Source: Hahellaceae bacterium (GTDB taxonomy: Bacteria; Pseudomonadota; Gammaproteobacteria; Pseudomonadales; Oleiphilaceae). From it: a stretch of 64,000 nucleotides of DNA. The stretch is taken from positions 124,001-188,000 of the forward strand of contig JACKOD010000006.1 of the NCBI GenBank assembly GCA_024234505.1. The letters run 5' to 3'. Positions 56,311-64,000 of the stretch are shown piece by piece. The translations under genes were made by a program, and so were the position numbers. Numbering within the stretch: the first letter of the stretch is position 1; each line of letters begins with the position of its first letter. The notes below the pieces were generated by a model. It did not search any database. It was given only the letters and a program-made list of their open reading frames with translations, and was not told where the DNA came from.

Positions 56311-57759
56311 ATGCCACTTTTCAGACCCCTTGCGGTTGTCTTAGGGATCGTCCTGATTATTCTAGCGTCGCTCATGTTAGTGCCTTTAACACTGACATTG
56401 TTCGGCGATAAGGTAAATCAGGGCGCATTTCTATACAGTTCGCTTATCTCACTGGTTTCGGGCGTATTGATCTGGGCCTTTGGGAAATCGCATACCGGAA
56501 CGCTTCGACCCCGCGAAATGTTTCTGATTACGTCCGGATGCTGGGTTGGAATTCCCCTGTTTGCTCAACTCCCCTTTCTGATGCTTGAGACACCGCTGTC
56601 GTTTACGGATGCCCTTTTCGAAACCATTTCCGGCCTGACCACCACCGGTTCCACCATCATGTCAGGGCTGGATCACACCTCTCGCGATGTTTTACTTTGG
56701 CGTTCTTTGCTGCAATGGCTGGGCGGTATAGGGATTATCGGCATGGCGGTGGCGATTTTGCCCTTCCTTAAAGTCGGGGGAATGAAACTCTTTCAAACCG
56801 AATCTTCGGATTGGTCTGACAAAGTTACGCCTCAGGCACATGTGATGCTGAAAGGCATTGTCTTGTCTTACTTTGTGCTCTCCATCGGTTGTGGTCTGGC
56901 CTATTATTTCGGCGGAATGTCTGCATTTGATGCCATTAACCATGCTATGACCACGGTATCGACCGGCGGTTTTTCCACTTATGACCAGTCATTTGGCCAT
57001 TTCCAGTCCGCCACCCTGCACTGGCTGAGCGTGCTGTTTATGTTCCTCGCCTCGATCCCTTTTTTGCACTACGTCCGGTTTGCAACCCATGCCCGCTTTC
57101 AAGTGTTTATGGACAGCCAGATTCTCAGCCTGGCGCTGGTATTAGCCGGTAGCACCCTGATTCTCGCGGCCGACCTGACCTACAATCATACCCTCGATTT
57201 CTGGCATGCCTTAACGCTCAGTGCGCTGAATGTCACCTCGGTTGTCTCCACCACCGGCTTTGCCAGCTCAGACTATTCACAATGGGGCCATGCCGCCGTG
57301 GTCATCTTCTTTTTCCTGACGTTTGTGGGTGGCTGTTCCGGGTCGACCAGTGGGGGGGTGAAAATATTCCGGTTTCAATTATTTATCATTATGCTCAAAG
57401 ACCAGCTGACTCGCTCAGTTCACCCCACCGCGATTACGGCCCCTAAATACAATGGTCGCCGGGTGCAGGATGATGTACTGGTTTCAACCATCACCTTTTT
57501 ATTTTTCTTTATCAGCACGTTGATTGTACTGACATTTTTATTATCACTGACCGGACTGGATCTGATTACCAGTCTGACCGGAGCCACCACCGCGTTAATG
57601 AATGTCGGTCCGGGTCTGGGTGACATCATTGGGCCGGCCGGGAATTTCGCCAGCCTGTCGGATTTTGCAAAATGGCTGCTAAGTGCGGGGATGATTCTGG
57701 GACGACTGGAATTTCTTGCCATACTTATTCTGTTCACTCGCACCTTCTGGCGCGGCTGA
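56311..57759 (+). CDS. trkH: TrkH-family potassium uptake channel subunit
   Basis: This is a 482-residue protein with about ten transmembrane segments arranged as four pore repeats. The selectivity-filter loops are visible: GLTTTGSTIMSGLD, TVSTGGFSTYD, VVSTTGFASSDY and LMNVGPGLG. TrkH conducts K+ with a cytosolic TrkA NAD/ATP-binding subunit; no trkA is in the window. It is followed at 32 bp by KdpD-like and KdpE-like genes, which likely control its own expression in response to K+ or osmotic stress. Confidence 0.93.
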   Translation: MPLFRPLAVVLGIVLIILASLMLVPLTLTLFGDKVNQGAFLYSSLISLVSGVLIWAFGKSHTGTLRPREMFLITSGCWVGIPLFAQLPFLMLETPLSFTDALFETISGLTTTGSTIMSGLDHTSRDVLLWRSLLQWLGGIGIIGMAVAILPFLKVGGMKLFQTESSDWSDKVTPQAHVMLKGIVLSYFVLSIGCGLAYYFGGMSAFDAINHAMTTVSTGGFSTYDQSFGHFQSATLHWLSVLFMFLASIPFLHYVRFATHARFQVFMDSQILSLALVLAGSTLILAADLTYNHTLDFWHALTLSALNVTSVVSTTGFASSDYSQWGHAAVVIFFFLTFVGGCSGSTSGGVKIFRFQLFIIMLKDQLTRSVHPTAITAPKYNGRRVQDDVLVSTITFLFFFISTLIVLTFLLSLTGLDLITSLTGATTALMNVGPGLGDIIGPAGNFASLSDFAKWLLSAGMILGRLEFLAILILFTRTFWRG

Positions 57760-57791
57760 CACCGAATGCCGGACAAAGGAGCCTGATATCC

Positions 57792-58919
57792 GTGCCACAA
57801 CGCATCCAATGGCTGGACAAACTGGCCAAATCAGCCGCAAACCCGACCAGTCGCCTGCATTACCTGTTCGCGATTATTTCGCCCGTGATTGCCACCCTGA
57901 TCGCGGCCGACATCGAACGTTATCTGCCGCGTTACAATATGTCGCTGGTATACCTGTTGGTGGTATTGCTCACCGCCATTAAAACCCGACCGCAACCCGC
58001 CGTGCTCTGTGCCCTGGTCAGCTTTCTTACCTACAATTTTTTCTTTACCGAGCCCAGGTACAGTCTGGCCATGCATCACCGCGAAGACATTTTGACGGTG
58101 ACTTTCTTTTTAATTACTGCTTTGTTGGTTGGACATTTGGCCGCTCGTTCACGAGATCAGTTGCAGGCATTGCACAATGAGCGTGTCGAAAAAGAGCGCG
58201 AATTGTTACGCTCAGCCTTACTGTCATCTCTGTCACATGACTTCCGTACCCCACTGGCTTCCATGATCGGGGCGTCCACCACCATGATTGAGCTGGGAGA
58301 CGCACTCAGCGAAAGTAATAAACAGGAACTGCTGCTCTCCATATTGCACGAATCCCAGCGACTGGATCGCTATACCCAGAATCTTTTGGATATGACGCGC
58401 CTGGGTCATGGTGAGTTGAAACTGGAAAGGGATTGGGTTGATATCTCTGAAATTATTCATGTTGTTATGAAGCGCATCCGGCCTTTATGCGAAGCGTCGG
58501 AATCACCGCACTTGTCACTGGCTGCAAACATGCCGTTATTATTTGTACATGCGGCGCTGATTGAGCAGGCGTTATTCAACATCGTAGAAAACGCACTCAA
58601 ATATACCACCCCCGAAAAGGTAAACATTTCCACTCGCCAGGATGCCTCCCGACACCTGTTATTAATCGAAATTACCGATGATGGCCCGGGCATTCCAAAA
58701 GAAGAGCGCGAAGCCGTTTTTGATATGTTTCATACCGTTGCCCGAGGCGACCGGCACAATGAAGGTACGGGCCTGGGATTGGCTATCTGTCGCGGTATGA
58801 TCGGGGCACACGGCGGCAGTGTAGAAATAGACGACGGACCGCAAAAGAAAGGTACCACCGTAAGAATCACCCTTCCCTTACCCGACCACACGCCGAACGA
58901 GATGGCCACGCATGACTAA
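57792..58919 (+). CDS. KdpD-like sensor histidine kinase lacking the N-terminal KdpD/USP domains
   Basis: This is a protein of about 375 residues. A DUF4118 membrane module of about four helices (residues 27-115; FLTYNFFFTEPRYSL) is followed by HisKA with SSLSHDFRTPLASMIGAS, then HATPase with ALFNIVENALKYT and ITDDGPGIP. The long cytoplasmic KdpD sensor and universal-stress domains of E. coli KdpD are missing. The start is GTG with AAGGAG about 10 nt upstream. The last 8 bp overlap the KdpE-like gene. Confidence 0.88.
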   Translation: MPQRIQWLDKLAKSAANPTSRLHYLFAIISPVIATLIAADIERYLPRYNMSLVYLLVVLLTAIKTRPQPAVLCALVSFLTYNFFFTEPRYSLAMHHREDILTVTFFLITALLVGHLAARSRDQLQALHNERVEKERELLRSALLSSLSHDFRTPLASMIGASTTMIELGDALSESNKQELLLSILHESQRLDRYTQNLLDMTRLGHGELKLERDWVDISEIIHVVMKRIRPLCEASESPHLSLAANMPLLFVHAALIEQALFNIVENALKYTTPEKVNISTRQDASRHLLLIEITDDGPGIPKEEREAVFDMFHTVARGDRHNEGTGLGLAICRGMIGAHGGSVEIDDGPQKKGTTVRITLPLPDHTPNEMATHD

Positions 58920-59610
58920 AGTACTGATTATTGATGACGAACCTCAAATCAGGCGATTCATTCGCATTAGCCTCACCTCACAAGGCTACGAGTTGTTGGA
59001 GGAAGAAACCGGTCAGGGTGGATTACAGACCTGCGCCATGCAACAACCCGACGTAGTGATTCTCGATCTCGGATTGCCCGATATGGATGGTCAGCAGGTT
59101 TTATCGCGGCTCAGGGAGTTTTATCACGGTGTGGTGATCGTGCTATCGGTGCGGAACCGCGAAGCCGAAAAAGTCAGGGCGCTGGATGCCGGAGCAAACG
59201 ACTATGTGGTTAAACCGTTCGGCGTCAAGGAGTTACTCGCGCGCATTCGTGCCTTGCTGAAACTCCGGGCCAATGCGGCGCCGGGCGTCGCCATTTTTGA
59301 CGATGGCAATCTGCGTATCGATCTCGCCCAGCGCCGGGTACTCCTGGGTAATCAGGAAGCCCGCCTCTCCAAGAAAGAGTTTGATCTGCTGCGCATGTTG
59401 ATGAACCATCCGGGAAGAATCGTCACGCAACAGCATTTGTTGCGAGAATTATGGGGACCTTCTCACATTGAAGACACCCACTATTTAAGAATATTTATAG
59501 GTAAATTACGTACCAAACTAGGCGATGACCCGGCCCAACCCACTTATATTGAAACCGAACCCGGTGTGGGTTATCGCTTTCTGGGTCAGGAAGACACCTC
59601 GCCCGTTTAG
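58912..59610 (+). CDS. KdpE-like OmpR-family response regulator
   Basis: This is a 232-residue protein. The receiver domain has LIIDDEPQIRRFIRISL, acceptor Asp in DVVILDLGLPDMDG and Lys in VVKPFGVKELLARIRA. The C-terminal winged helix has LSKKEFDLLRMLMNHPGR and YIETEPGVGYRFL. It overlaps the KdpD-like kinase gene by 8 bp. No kdpFABC is present; the neighbouring trkH is the obvious target. Confidence 0.92.
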   Translation: MTKVLIIDDEPQIRRFIRISLTSQGYELLEEETGQGGLQTCAMQQPDVVILDLGLPDMDGQQVLSRLREFYHGVVIVLSVRNREAEKVRALDAGANDYVVKPFGVKELLARIRALLKLRANAAPGVAIFDDGNLRIDLAQRRVLLGNQEARLSKKEFDLLRMLMNHPGRIVTQQHLLRELWGPSHIEDTHYLRIFIGKLRTKLGDDPAQPTYIETEPGVGYRFLGQEDTSPV

Positions 59611-59644
59611 TCAAACGAGCGATTCACAAGGCCCATTCTGAATT

Positions 59645-60643
59645 TCAATACAGATGCTCTGCCACCACCGTGGCCAGTAGCTGGATATGGGCTTCATTGT
59701 CGTTTAAGGCAGGAATATAGTGATAATCACTCCCCCCTGCGCGGACGAAGTTTTCACGATTTTCTTCGTCAATTTCTTCCAGTGTTTCAAGGCAGTCGGC
59801 ACTGAATCCGGGGCAAATGACATCCAAACCTTTTACTCCCTGCTGACCCAGTTTTTTCATGGTTTCATCGGTATAGGGCGTCAGCCACTCTTCGCGTCCG
59901 ACCCGTGACTGGAATGACACCAGCCATTCCTCTTCAGAAAGCCCCAACTGTGTCACCACGGCTTGCACGGTTTCCTGACAGTCCTGTAGGTAGGGATCCC
60001 CTTTTTCAATGTAGGCTTTGGGGATGCCGTGAAAAGAAAACAACAGCTTGCCTTGGCGCCCCGTGCTCAACCAATGATCCAGTACCGACTGCGCTAACGC
60101 TTCGGTATAGAGCGGGTGTCGGTGATAGCGTTTGATAAAACGAAATTCAGGTAGATTGCGTCGATGACAGGTCGCGCGGTGCAACGCATCCCAGGCGGCC
60201 GCCGTTGTTGTTGCACTGTATTGCGGAAACAGCGGTAACACCACGACACGCTCAATACCTTCACTCGCGATCTTATCCAGTGCGGTGTCGATATCCGGCG
60301 CGCCATAGGTCATGGCGGGATAAACCGTGACCGGATAGCCCGCAGACTGCAAATGCGCCTGTACTTTTGCAGCTTGCTGCTCGGTAATACGACGAATAGG
60401 CGATTCACCCCCGGTCCAGATTTTCTGGTAGTTCGTTACCAGTTTAGCCGGCCGAAAGCGCAAGATAACCAGATTCAAAACCAGCCACCAGAGCAGTCGC
60501 GGCGCTTCCACTACACGAGGATCACTTAAAAAGGCTTTCAAATAGCGACGAATCGCCGGTTTGGTCGGCGCGTCCGGCGTTCCTAAATTGAGCAGCAGCA
60601 CTGCGGTAGGAACTCGCTTAGCGGTCTTTTTAGGGGCATCCAT
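59645..60643 (-). CDS. hemH: Ferrochelatase
   Basis: This is a protein of about 332 residues. HemH inserts Fe2+ into protoporphyrin IX. Key segments are LLLNLGTPDAPT, IWTGGESPIRRIT, VLPLFPQYSATTTAAAWD, FSFHGIPKAYIEKGDPY with the catalytic His, SFQSRVGREEWLTPYTD and VICPGFSADCLETLEEI. I choose the third of three consecutive ATGs because AAAGG lies 8 nt before it; the frame extends to 60727 without support. It converges on the KdpE-like gene with a 34-bp gap. Confidence 0.95.
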   Translation of the reverse strand: MDAPKKTAKRVPTAVLLLNLGTPDAPTKPAIRRYLKAFLSDPRVVEAPRLLWWLVLNLVILRFRPAKLVTNYQKIWTGGESPIRRITEQQAAKVQAHLQSAGYPVTVYPAMTYGAPDIDTALDKIASEGIERVVVLPLFPQYSATTTAAAWDALHRATCHRRNLPEFRFIKRYHRHPLYTEALAQSVLDHWLSTGRQGKLLFSFHGIPKAYIEKGDPYLQDCQETVQAVVTQLGLSEEEWLVSFQSRVGREEWLTPYTDETMKKLGQQGVKGLDVICPGFSADCLETLEEIDEENRENFVRAGGSDYHYIPALNDNEAHIQLLATVVAEHLY

Positions 60644-60977
60644 CATCATCACCTTTAATACATCTGAAACCGACCACCCTCTGGCACAAAGAGTGGGCTC
60701 ATTGCAACTCGAAGGGAACAGCGGCAAGGGTATAGAGACTCGACCCCCATGGCAAGTGACGGCAAAAACAGTCGCAATGCACCATATTGGATCTGCCTTG
60801 CCATCACCGCCCCAAAAATACCACCATAGAGATATATCAGTTCGTTAAATACCTACGCCCACCTCATGAGACACCTCATAATACGCTGTTTTTATTATTT
60901 ATTATTGAAATGGCAAATATATTGCTATCACCTAATAGGTATTAAATGATAAATCTATAAGGTATGGGATCGTACAA

Positions 60978-63011
60978 ATGCAAACTGCCATCGACTTTCT
61001 GGAACCTACGCATATTCTGAATGACAGCCCTGCGCTAAATTTCGGTAAGCGCCAGCAAGTGCTGATTGTAGGTGCAGGACCGGTCGGTATTCGCCTCCGG
61101 CAATTACTGCACAAAAAAGGATTCGATGGTGACGTGCATGTGTTTGGAGACGAACCCTGGGCACCGTACGACCGCGTACAACTCTCGCCCTTTCTGGACG
61201 GCAAGCGAAATCTGGAAAGCCTGAGCCTGGAAGACCGGACGGCCAAAGAGGCCGACGAAAATTTCCACGCCCATTGCCGTGTTGAGCACATCGACAAAGT
61301 CCATCGCTTGATCACGACCAACCGAAACGAAACCTACTACTACGACCACCTGATCCTCGCAACCGGTTCCCGCGCCTTTGTACCCACGATGCCCGGGCGG
61401 GATCTCAGCAATGTGCTGACTTTTCGTGATCTGCGTGACGCACAAACACTCATGGCCAGAATGACACGCAGTCGTACCACGGTAGTGGTTGGCGGAGGGC
61501 TGCTGGGCATCGAAACGGCCATTGCACTGAACCGTTATCACACGCGCGTCATCATTATTCAGCAACCCGACTTCCTGATGAACCGCCAGCTGGACGAGAC
61601 TGCCGCCACCATGCTGCGCAGCCAGCTGCATGCACAGGGAGTAGAAGTAAGAACCGGACAAGGCGTAAGGGAAATACTCGGCAGTTATCAGGCCGAAGGT
61701 GTGCGTCTTCGTGATGGTACCGTGATTACGTGCGATACCGTGGTTTTCTGCAGCGGGATTCAACCCAACATTGAACTGGCACGGGATGCCTGGGTTAAAG
61801 TACGTCAGGGCATTGTCATCGACAATCAGCTCGCCACTTCCGATCCCAATATCTATGCGATTGGCGAGTGTGCCGAATACAACCAGAAGATTTATGGCTT
61901 TGCCAACCCCGGCATGGAGCAGGCCGAAGTACTGGCAGATCGGTTATGTGGTGGCTCCGGTCTGTACACGGGTAGCCTGGTACACAGCCGGCTGAAGCTT
62001 TCAGAATGCCCGGTATTTACGATCGGTATAACCCACGACGAAGCGCAAGGGAGCCGTTATCAAATTCTGAGCTATCGCGACGAACCACAGTCCATCTACC
62101 GCAAACTGATTCTGGATGGCCGTATTCTGGTCGGCGCGATGGCCTTTGGTACCTGGCCCGAGGCCCATAGCCTTGGCCATATGATCCAAATCGGACACCG
62201 TGTTTCGGCGTTGGAGTGCTGGCAATTCCGTAAAACCGGCGATCTGAGTCAACATCAGAATCTGAGCAGCATCGCGCATTGGCCGGCAACCCAAACTATC
62301 TGCCAGTGTAAAGGCGTCTCGCGGGGTGCACTCAGTGAAGCCATTCAGGGGGGATGTGCCTCTGTTTCCGAGTTGCGTGCCTGTACCGGCGCCTCCAGTG
62401 TCTGCGGTTCTTGTGAACCCATGCTGGATGCCTTGCTGGGTGATACCAGCAAAGTTCAGCGGGGCTCTGGCATTTTTTCCTACACCCTCATCGCCATGTT
62501 CGTATTTGCGACACTGGCTGCCATACCTTTTGTCAGCCACTACTGGAGCGGTACAGAACAGTGGAGCAGCACCTCCTGGGATCTTCGCCATCTTTCGCGC
62601 GATGGCTTCTGGCAGCAAGTCAGCGGCTTTAGCGCGTTCGGTCTGGCCCTGCTGAGCTTAACGGTATCGGCCCGAAAGCGCATTAAACCCAACCGTTGGA
62701 GCGCCTTGAAAGTCGTGGGTAAATTTAGCCTGTGGCGTAATTTGCATTTAATCCTTGCCTCTGCAATGGCATTGGCCCTGATGCTCCATACCGGATTTTC
62801 GCCAGGCAACAACCTCAATCGCCTGTTAGTCATGGATGTATTGTTGATTGCCCTGGCCGGCGCGCTACTGGCCTTATTAATCAGCTACGGAGAAAAGCAG
62901 CGTCCGGTGCCGGATCCACTGCGAAAGACCGCCTTCTGGAGCCATTTACTGTTGTTCTGGCCGTTACCTGCGCTGCTCAGCATGCATATTGTGTCGGTGT
63001 ATTACTTTTGA
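60978..63011 (+). CDS. NirB-like FAD oxidoreductase fused to BFD [2Fe-2S] and membrane domains
   Basis: This is a 677-residue protein. Residues 27-300 are a NirB-type pyridine nucleotide-disulphide oxidoreductase (VLIVGAGPVGIRL, PYDRVQLSPFLDG, VVVGGGLLGIETA, IYAIGECAEYN). A BFD-type iron-sulphur domain follows (CQCKGVSRGALSEAI ... SVCGSCEPML, near 440-495). The last 170 residues carry about five transmembrane helices with candidate haem His residues. The siroheme nitrite reductase half of NirB is absent. The next gene is a multihaem cytochrome c, so electrons from NAD(P)H may pass through the membrane part to it. The 250-bp upstream gap is AT-rich with a small ACCTAATAGGT dyad at 60930-60940. 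Confidence 0.88.
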   Translation: MQTAIDFLEPTHILNDSPALNFGKRQQVLIVGAGPVGIRLRQLLHKKGFDGDVHVFGDEPWAPYDRVQLSPFLDGKRNLESLSLEDRTAKEADENFHAHCRVEHIDKVHRLITTNRNETYYYDHLILATGSRAFVPTMPGRDLSNVLTFRDLRDAQTLMARMTRSRTTVVVGGGLLGIETAIALNRYHTRVIIIQQPDFLMNRQLDETAATMLRSQLHAQGVEVRTGQGVREILGSYQAEGVRLRDGTVITCDTVVFCSGIQPNIELARDAWVKVRQGIVIDNQLATSDPNIYAIGECAEYNQKIYGFANPGMEQAEVLADRLCGGSGLYTGSLVHSRLKLSECPVFTIGITHDEAQGSRYQILSYRDEPQSIYRKLILDGRILVGAMAFGTWPEAHSLGHMIQIGHRVSALECWQFRKTGDLSQHQNLSSIAHWPATQTICQCKGVSRGALSEAIQGGCASVSELRACTGASSVCGSCEPMLDALLGDTSKVQRGSGIFSYTLIAMFVFATLAAIPFVSHYWSGTEQWSSTSWDLRHLSRDGFWQQVSGFSAFGLALLSLTVSARKRIKPNRWSALKVVGKFSLWRNLHLILASAMALALMLHTGFSPGNNLNRLLVMDVLLIALAGALLALLISYGEKQRPVPDPLRKTAFWSHLLLFWPLPALLSMHIVSVYYF

Positions 63012-63059
63012 GACCGCATCAACGATTCACCCGGAAATTTACGCAACAGAGAATGCCGT

Positions 63060-64000
63060 ATGTCGTCAGACCTTGAACAACTCACTCAAAGCGCTCGCTT
63101 CTGGCCCACCGGGCTGTGGCTGGCGGTGACCACACTTCTGGTGGGGTTCTTTGCGTGGCTTCTTTTCGGTGCAGAAGATAAAAGCTGGCTGCTCATCGGC
63201 GAATCCAGTCATGGCCATTACCAGATCGAATTAAGCTGTGAAAGCTGTCATACCTCACCCTTCGGGGGTAAAGAGGTTCTGCAAAAGGCTTGTGAGCAGT
63301 GTCACGCCGAAGCCTTGAATGAAGCTCACGATTCTCATCCGAAAAAGAAATTTACCGATCCCAGAAACGCCGACCGACTGGAAGCATTGGATGCTCGATA
63401 TTGTGTGGCCTGTCACCAGGAACACCAAAACGAATATACCGACGCCATGGGCGTCACGCTCCCCGGGGATTTTTGCGTTGACTGCCACAAAGACATCGCC
63501 AAAGAACGCCCCAGTCATCAGGGCATGGCATTCGACACCTGTGCCAGCGCAGGTTGTCACAATTACCATGATAATCGTGCGCTCTACGAAGACTTTCTGG
63601 TCACACACGCCACTGAAACGTCCTTCGCTGGCAAACAGCCCCGGCGCAATGCACTGGAACGCTATCTTGAAAAGCAAACACTACATAGCACCCGCACCGC
63701 GCCATTGGGCGCAGCGGATGCCAGTGCACCCGCTGATGCCCTGCAAAATGCCCCCACGGTAGAAGCGTGGGCAAACAGTGCTCATGCGCTGTCGGGTATC
63801 AATTGCGGCGCTTGCCACACCAATGATTCAAACCCGATGGCACCCGATCGCGCGGACGACACCCGTCATGCTGGCTGGCAAAACACACCCGACATTACCG
63901 GCTGCAGAAATTGCCATGAAAACCAATGGCAAGGTTTTACTCAGGGACACCATGGCATGCGATTGGATGCCCGTCTGGCTGGCAACAAGAATAAGCCAGC
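63060..64000 (+). CDS. Membrane-anchored multihaem cytochrome c (3' end beyond the window)
   Basis: The first 313 codons are present and the frame is open at the right edge. One N-terminal transmembrane anchor (about residues 18-40) is followed by haem-binding motifs CESCH, CEQCH, CVACH, CVDCH, CGACH and CRNCH, plus CASAGCH (a CxxxCH variant), so at least six to seven haems. Many extra His residues could be distal ligands. It starts 48 bp after the flavoprotein gene. Together they look like a periplasm-facing respiratory or nitrogen-oxide electron-transfer module; the acceptor is unknown. Confidence 0.92.
   Translation, partial: MSSDLEQLTQSARFWPTGLWLAVTTLLVGFFAWLLFGAEDKSWLLIGESSHGHYQIELSCESCHTSPFGGKEVLQKACEQCHAEALNEAHDSHPKKKFTDPRNADRLEALDARYCVACHQEHQNEYTDAMGVTLPGDFCVDCHKDIAKERPSHQGMAFDTCASAGCHNYHDNRALYEDFLVTHATETSFAGKQPRRNALERYLEKQTLHSTRTAPLGAADASAPADALQNAPTVEAWANSAHALSGINCGACHTNDSNPMAPDRADDTRHAGWQNTPDITGCRNCHENQWQGFTQGHHGMRLDARLAGNKNKP

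Noticed and set aside
60900..60977. NsrR or FNR site before the NirB-like gene
   Set aside because: The AT-rich stretch has only a short ACCTAATAGGT dyad and does not match either consensus well enough.

Overview
The window looks like chromosomal DNA of a heterotrophic, Gram-negative gammaproteobacterium; I cannot fix the order or genus. The evidence is a TamA/TamB outer-membrane assembly pair, lipoproteins with lipobox Cys residues, an MmsR-controlled valine catabolic operon, sigma54-type promoters, a Fur box, a TrkH/KdpDE-like module, an FtrABD-type iron operon and a membrane-anchored multihaem cytochrome c. No rRNA, tRNA or CRISPR array was seen.

Layout. 1-4.1 kb: a Baeyer-Villiger-type flavin monooxygenase (cut by the left edge) coupled to a ferritin-like hydrolase, then a DUF2914 membrane protein, a flavodoxin-fold reductase and an HD-like protein. 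4.1-11.7 kb: a tightly coupled five-gene operon on the minus strand (SWIM zinc finger, DUF5691, MoxR AAA+ ATPase, DUF5682, VWA), a chaperone-like system of unknown substrate related to E. coli YehLMPQ. 11.8-18.5 kb: a wrecked RNA-repair locus. Two IS200/IS605-family elements and the remains of a phage/ICE polyvalent protein have replaced the 5' halves of a slipin gene and of rtcR, while rtcB and its sigma54-type promoter survive. 18.5-26.6 kb: a decayed and an intact periplasmic binding protein, then tamA and tamB separated by an HD-GYP response regulator. 26.6-36.4 kb: glycosyltransferase, two lipoproteins (one LPP20-like), a DUF481 protein, a GlxA-type regulator, an NTF2-like protein, and a large hybrid kinase with its partner response regulator.

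36.4-40.4 kb is probably an acquired segment. It holds a Fur-controlled FtrABD-like ferrous-iron operon without the FtrC permease, and a Fic AMPylase with an inhibitory motif and a palindromic promoter. One side carries a duplicated 3' end of mmsB and the other a solo IS200/IS605-like left end. 40.4-47.1 kb is the complete distal valine pathway (mmsB, hydroxyisobutyryl-CoA hydrolase, enoyl-CoA hydratase, acyl-CoA dehydrogenase, mmsA) with a divergent MmsR-like regulator. 47.2-54 kb: an orphan short flagellin, elyC, a hybrid kinase divergent from a porin/PstS-like pair, and a fatty acid desaturase.

54.0-54.3 kb holds a compact unit absent from ordinary ORF lists: a sigma54-like promoter, structured leader, strong ribosome binding site, 36-residue ORF and intrinsic terminator, all on the minus strand. 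54.5-64 kb: a DUF1499 lipoprotein, a Tim44-like membrane protein, trkH with a KdpDE-like two-component pair, hemH, a NirB-like flavoprotein fused to a BFD domain and membrane helices, and a multihaem cytochrome c cut by the right edge.

A recurring oddity is short tandem repeats (15-20 bp, 2-4 copies, different sequence each time) at gene borders.
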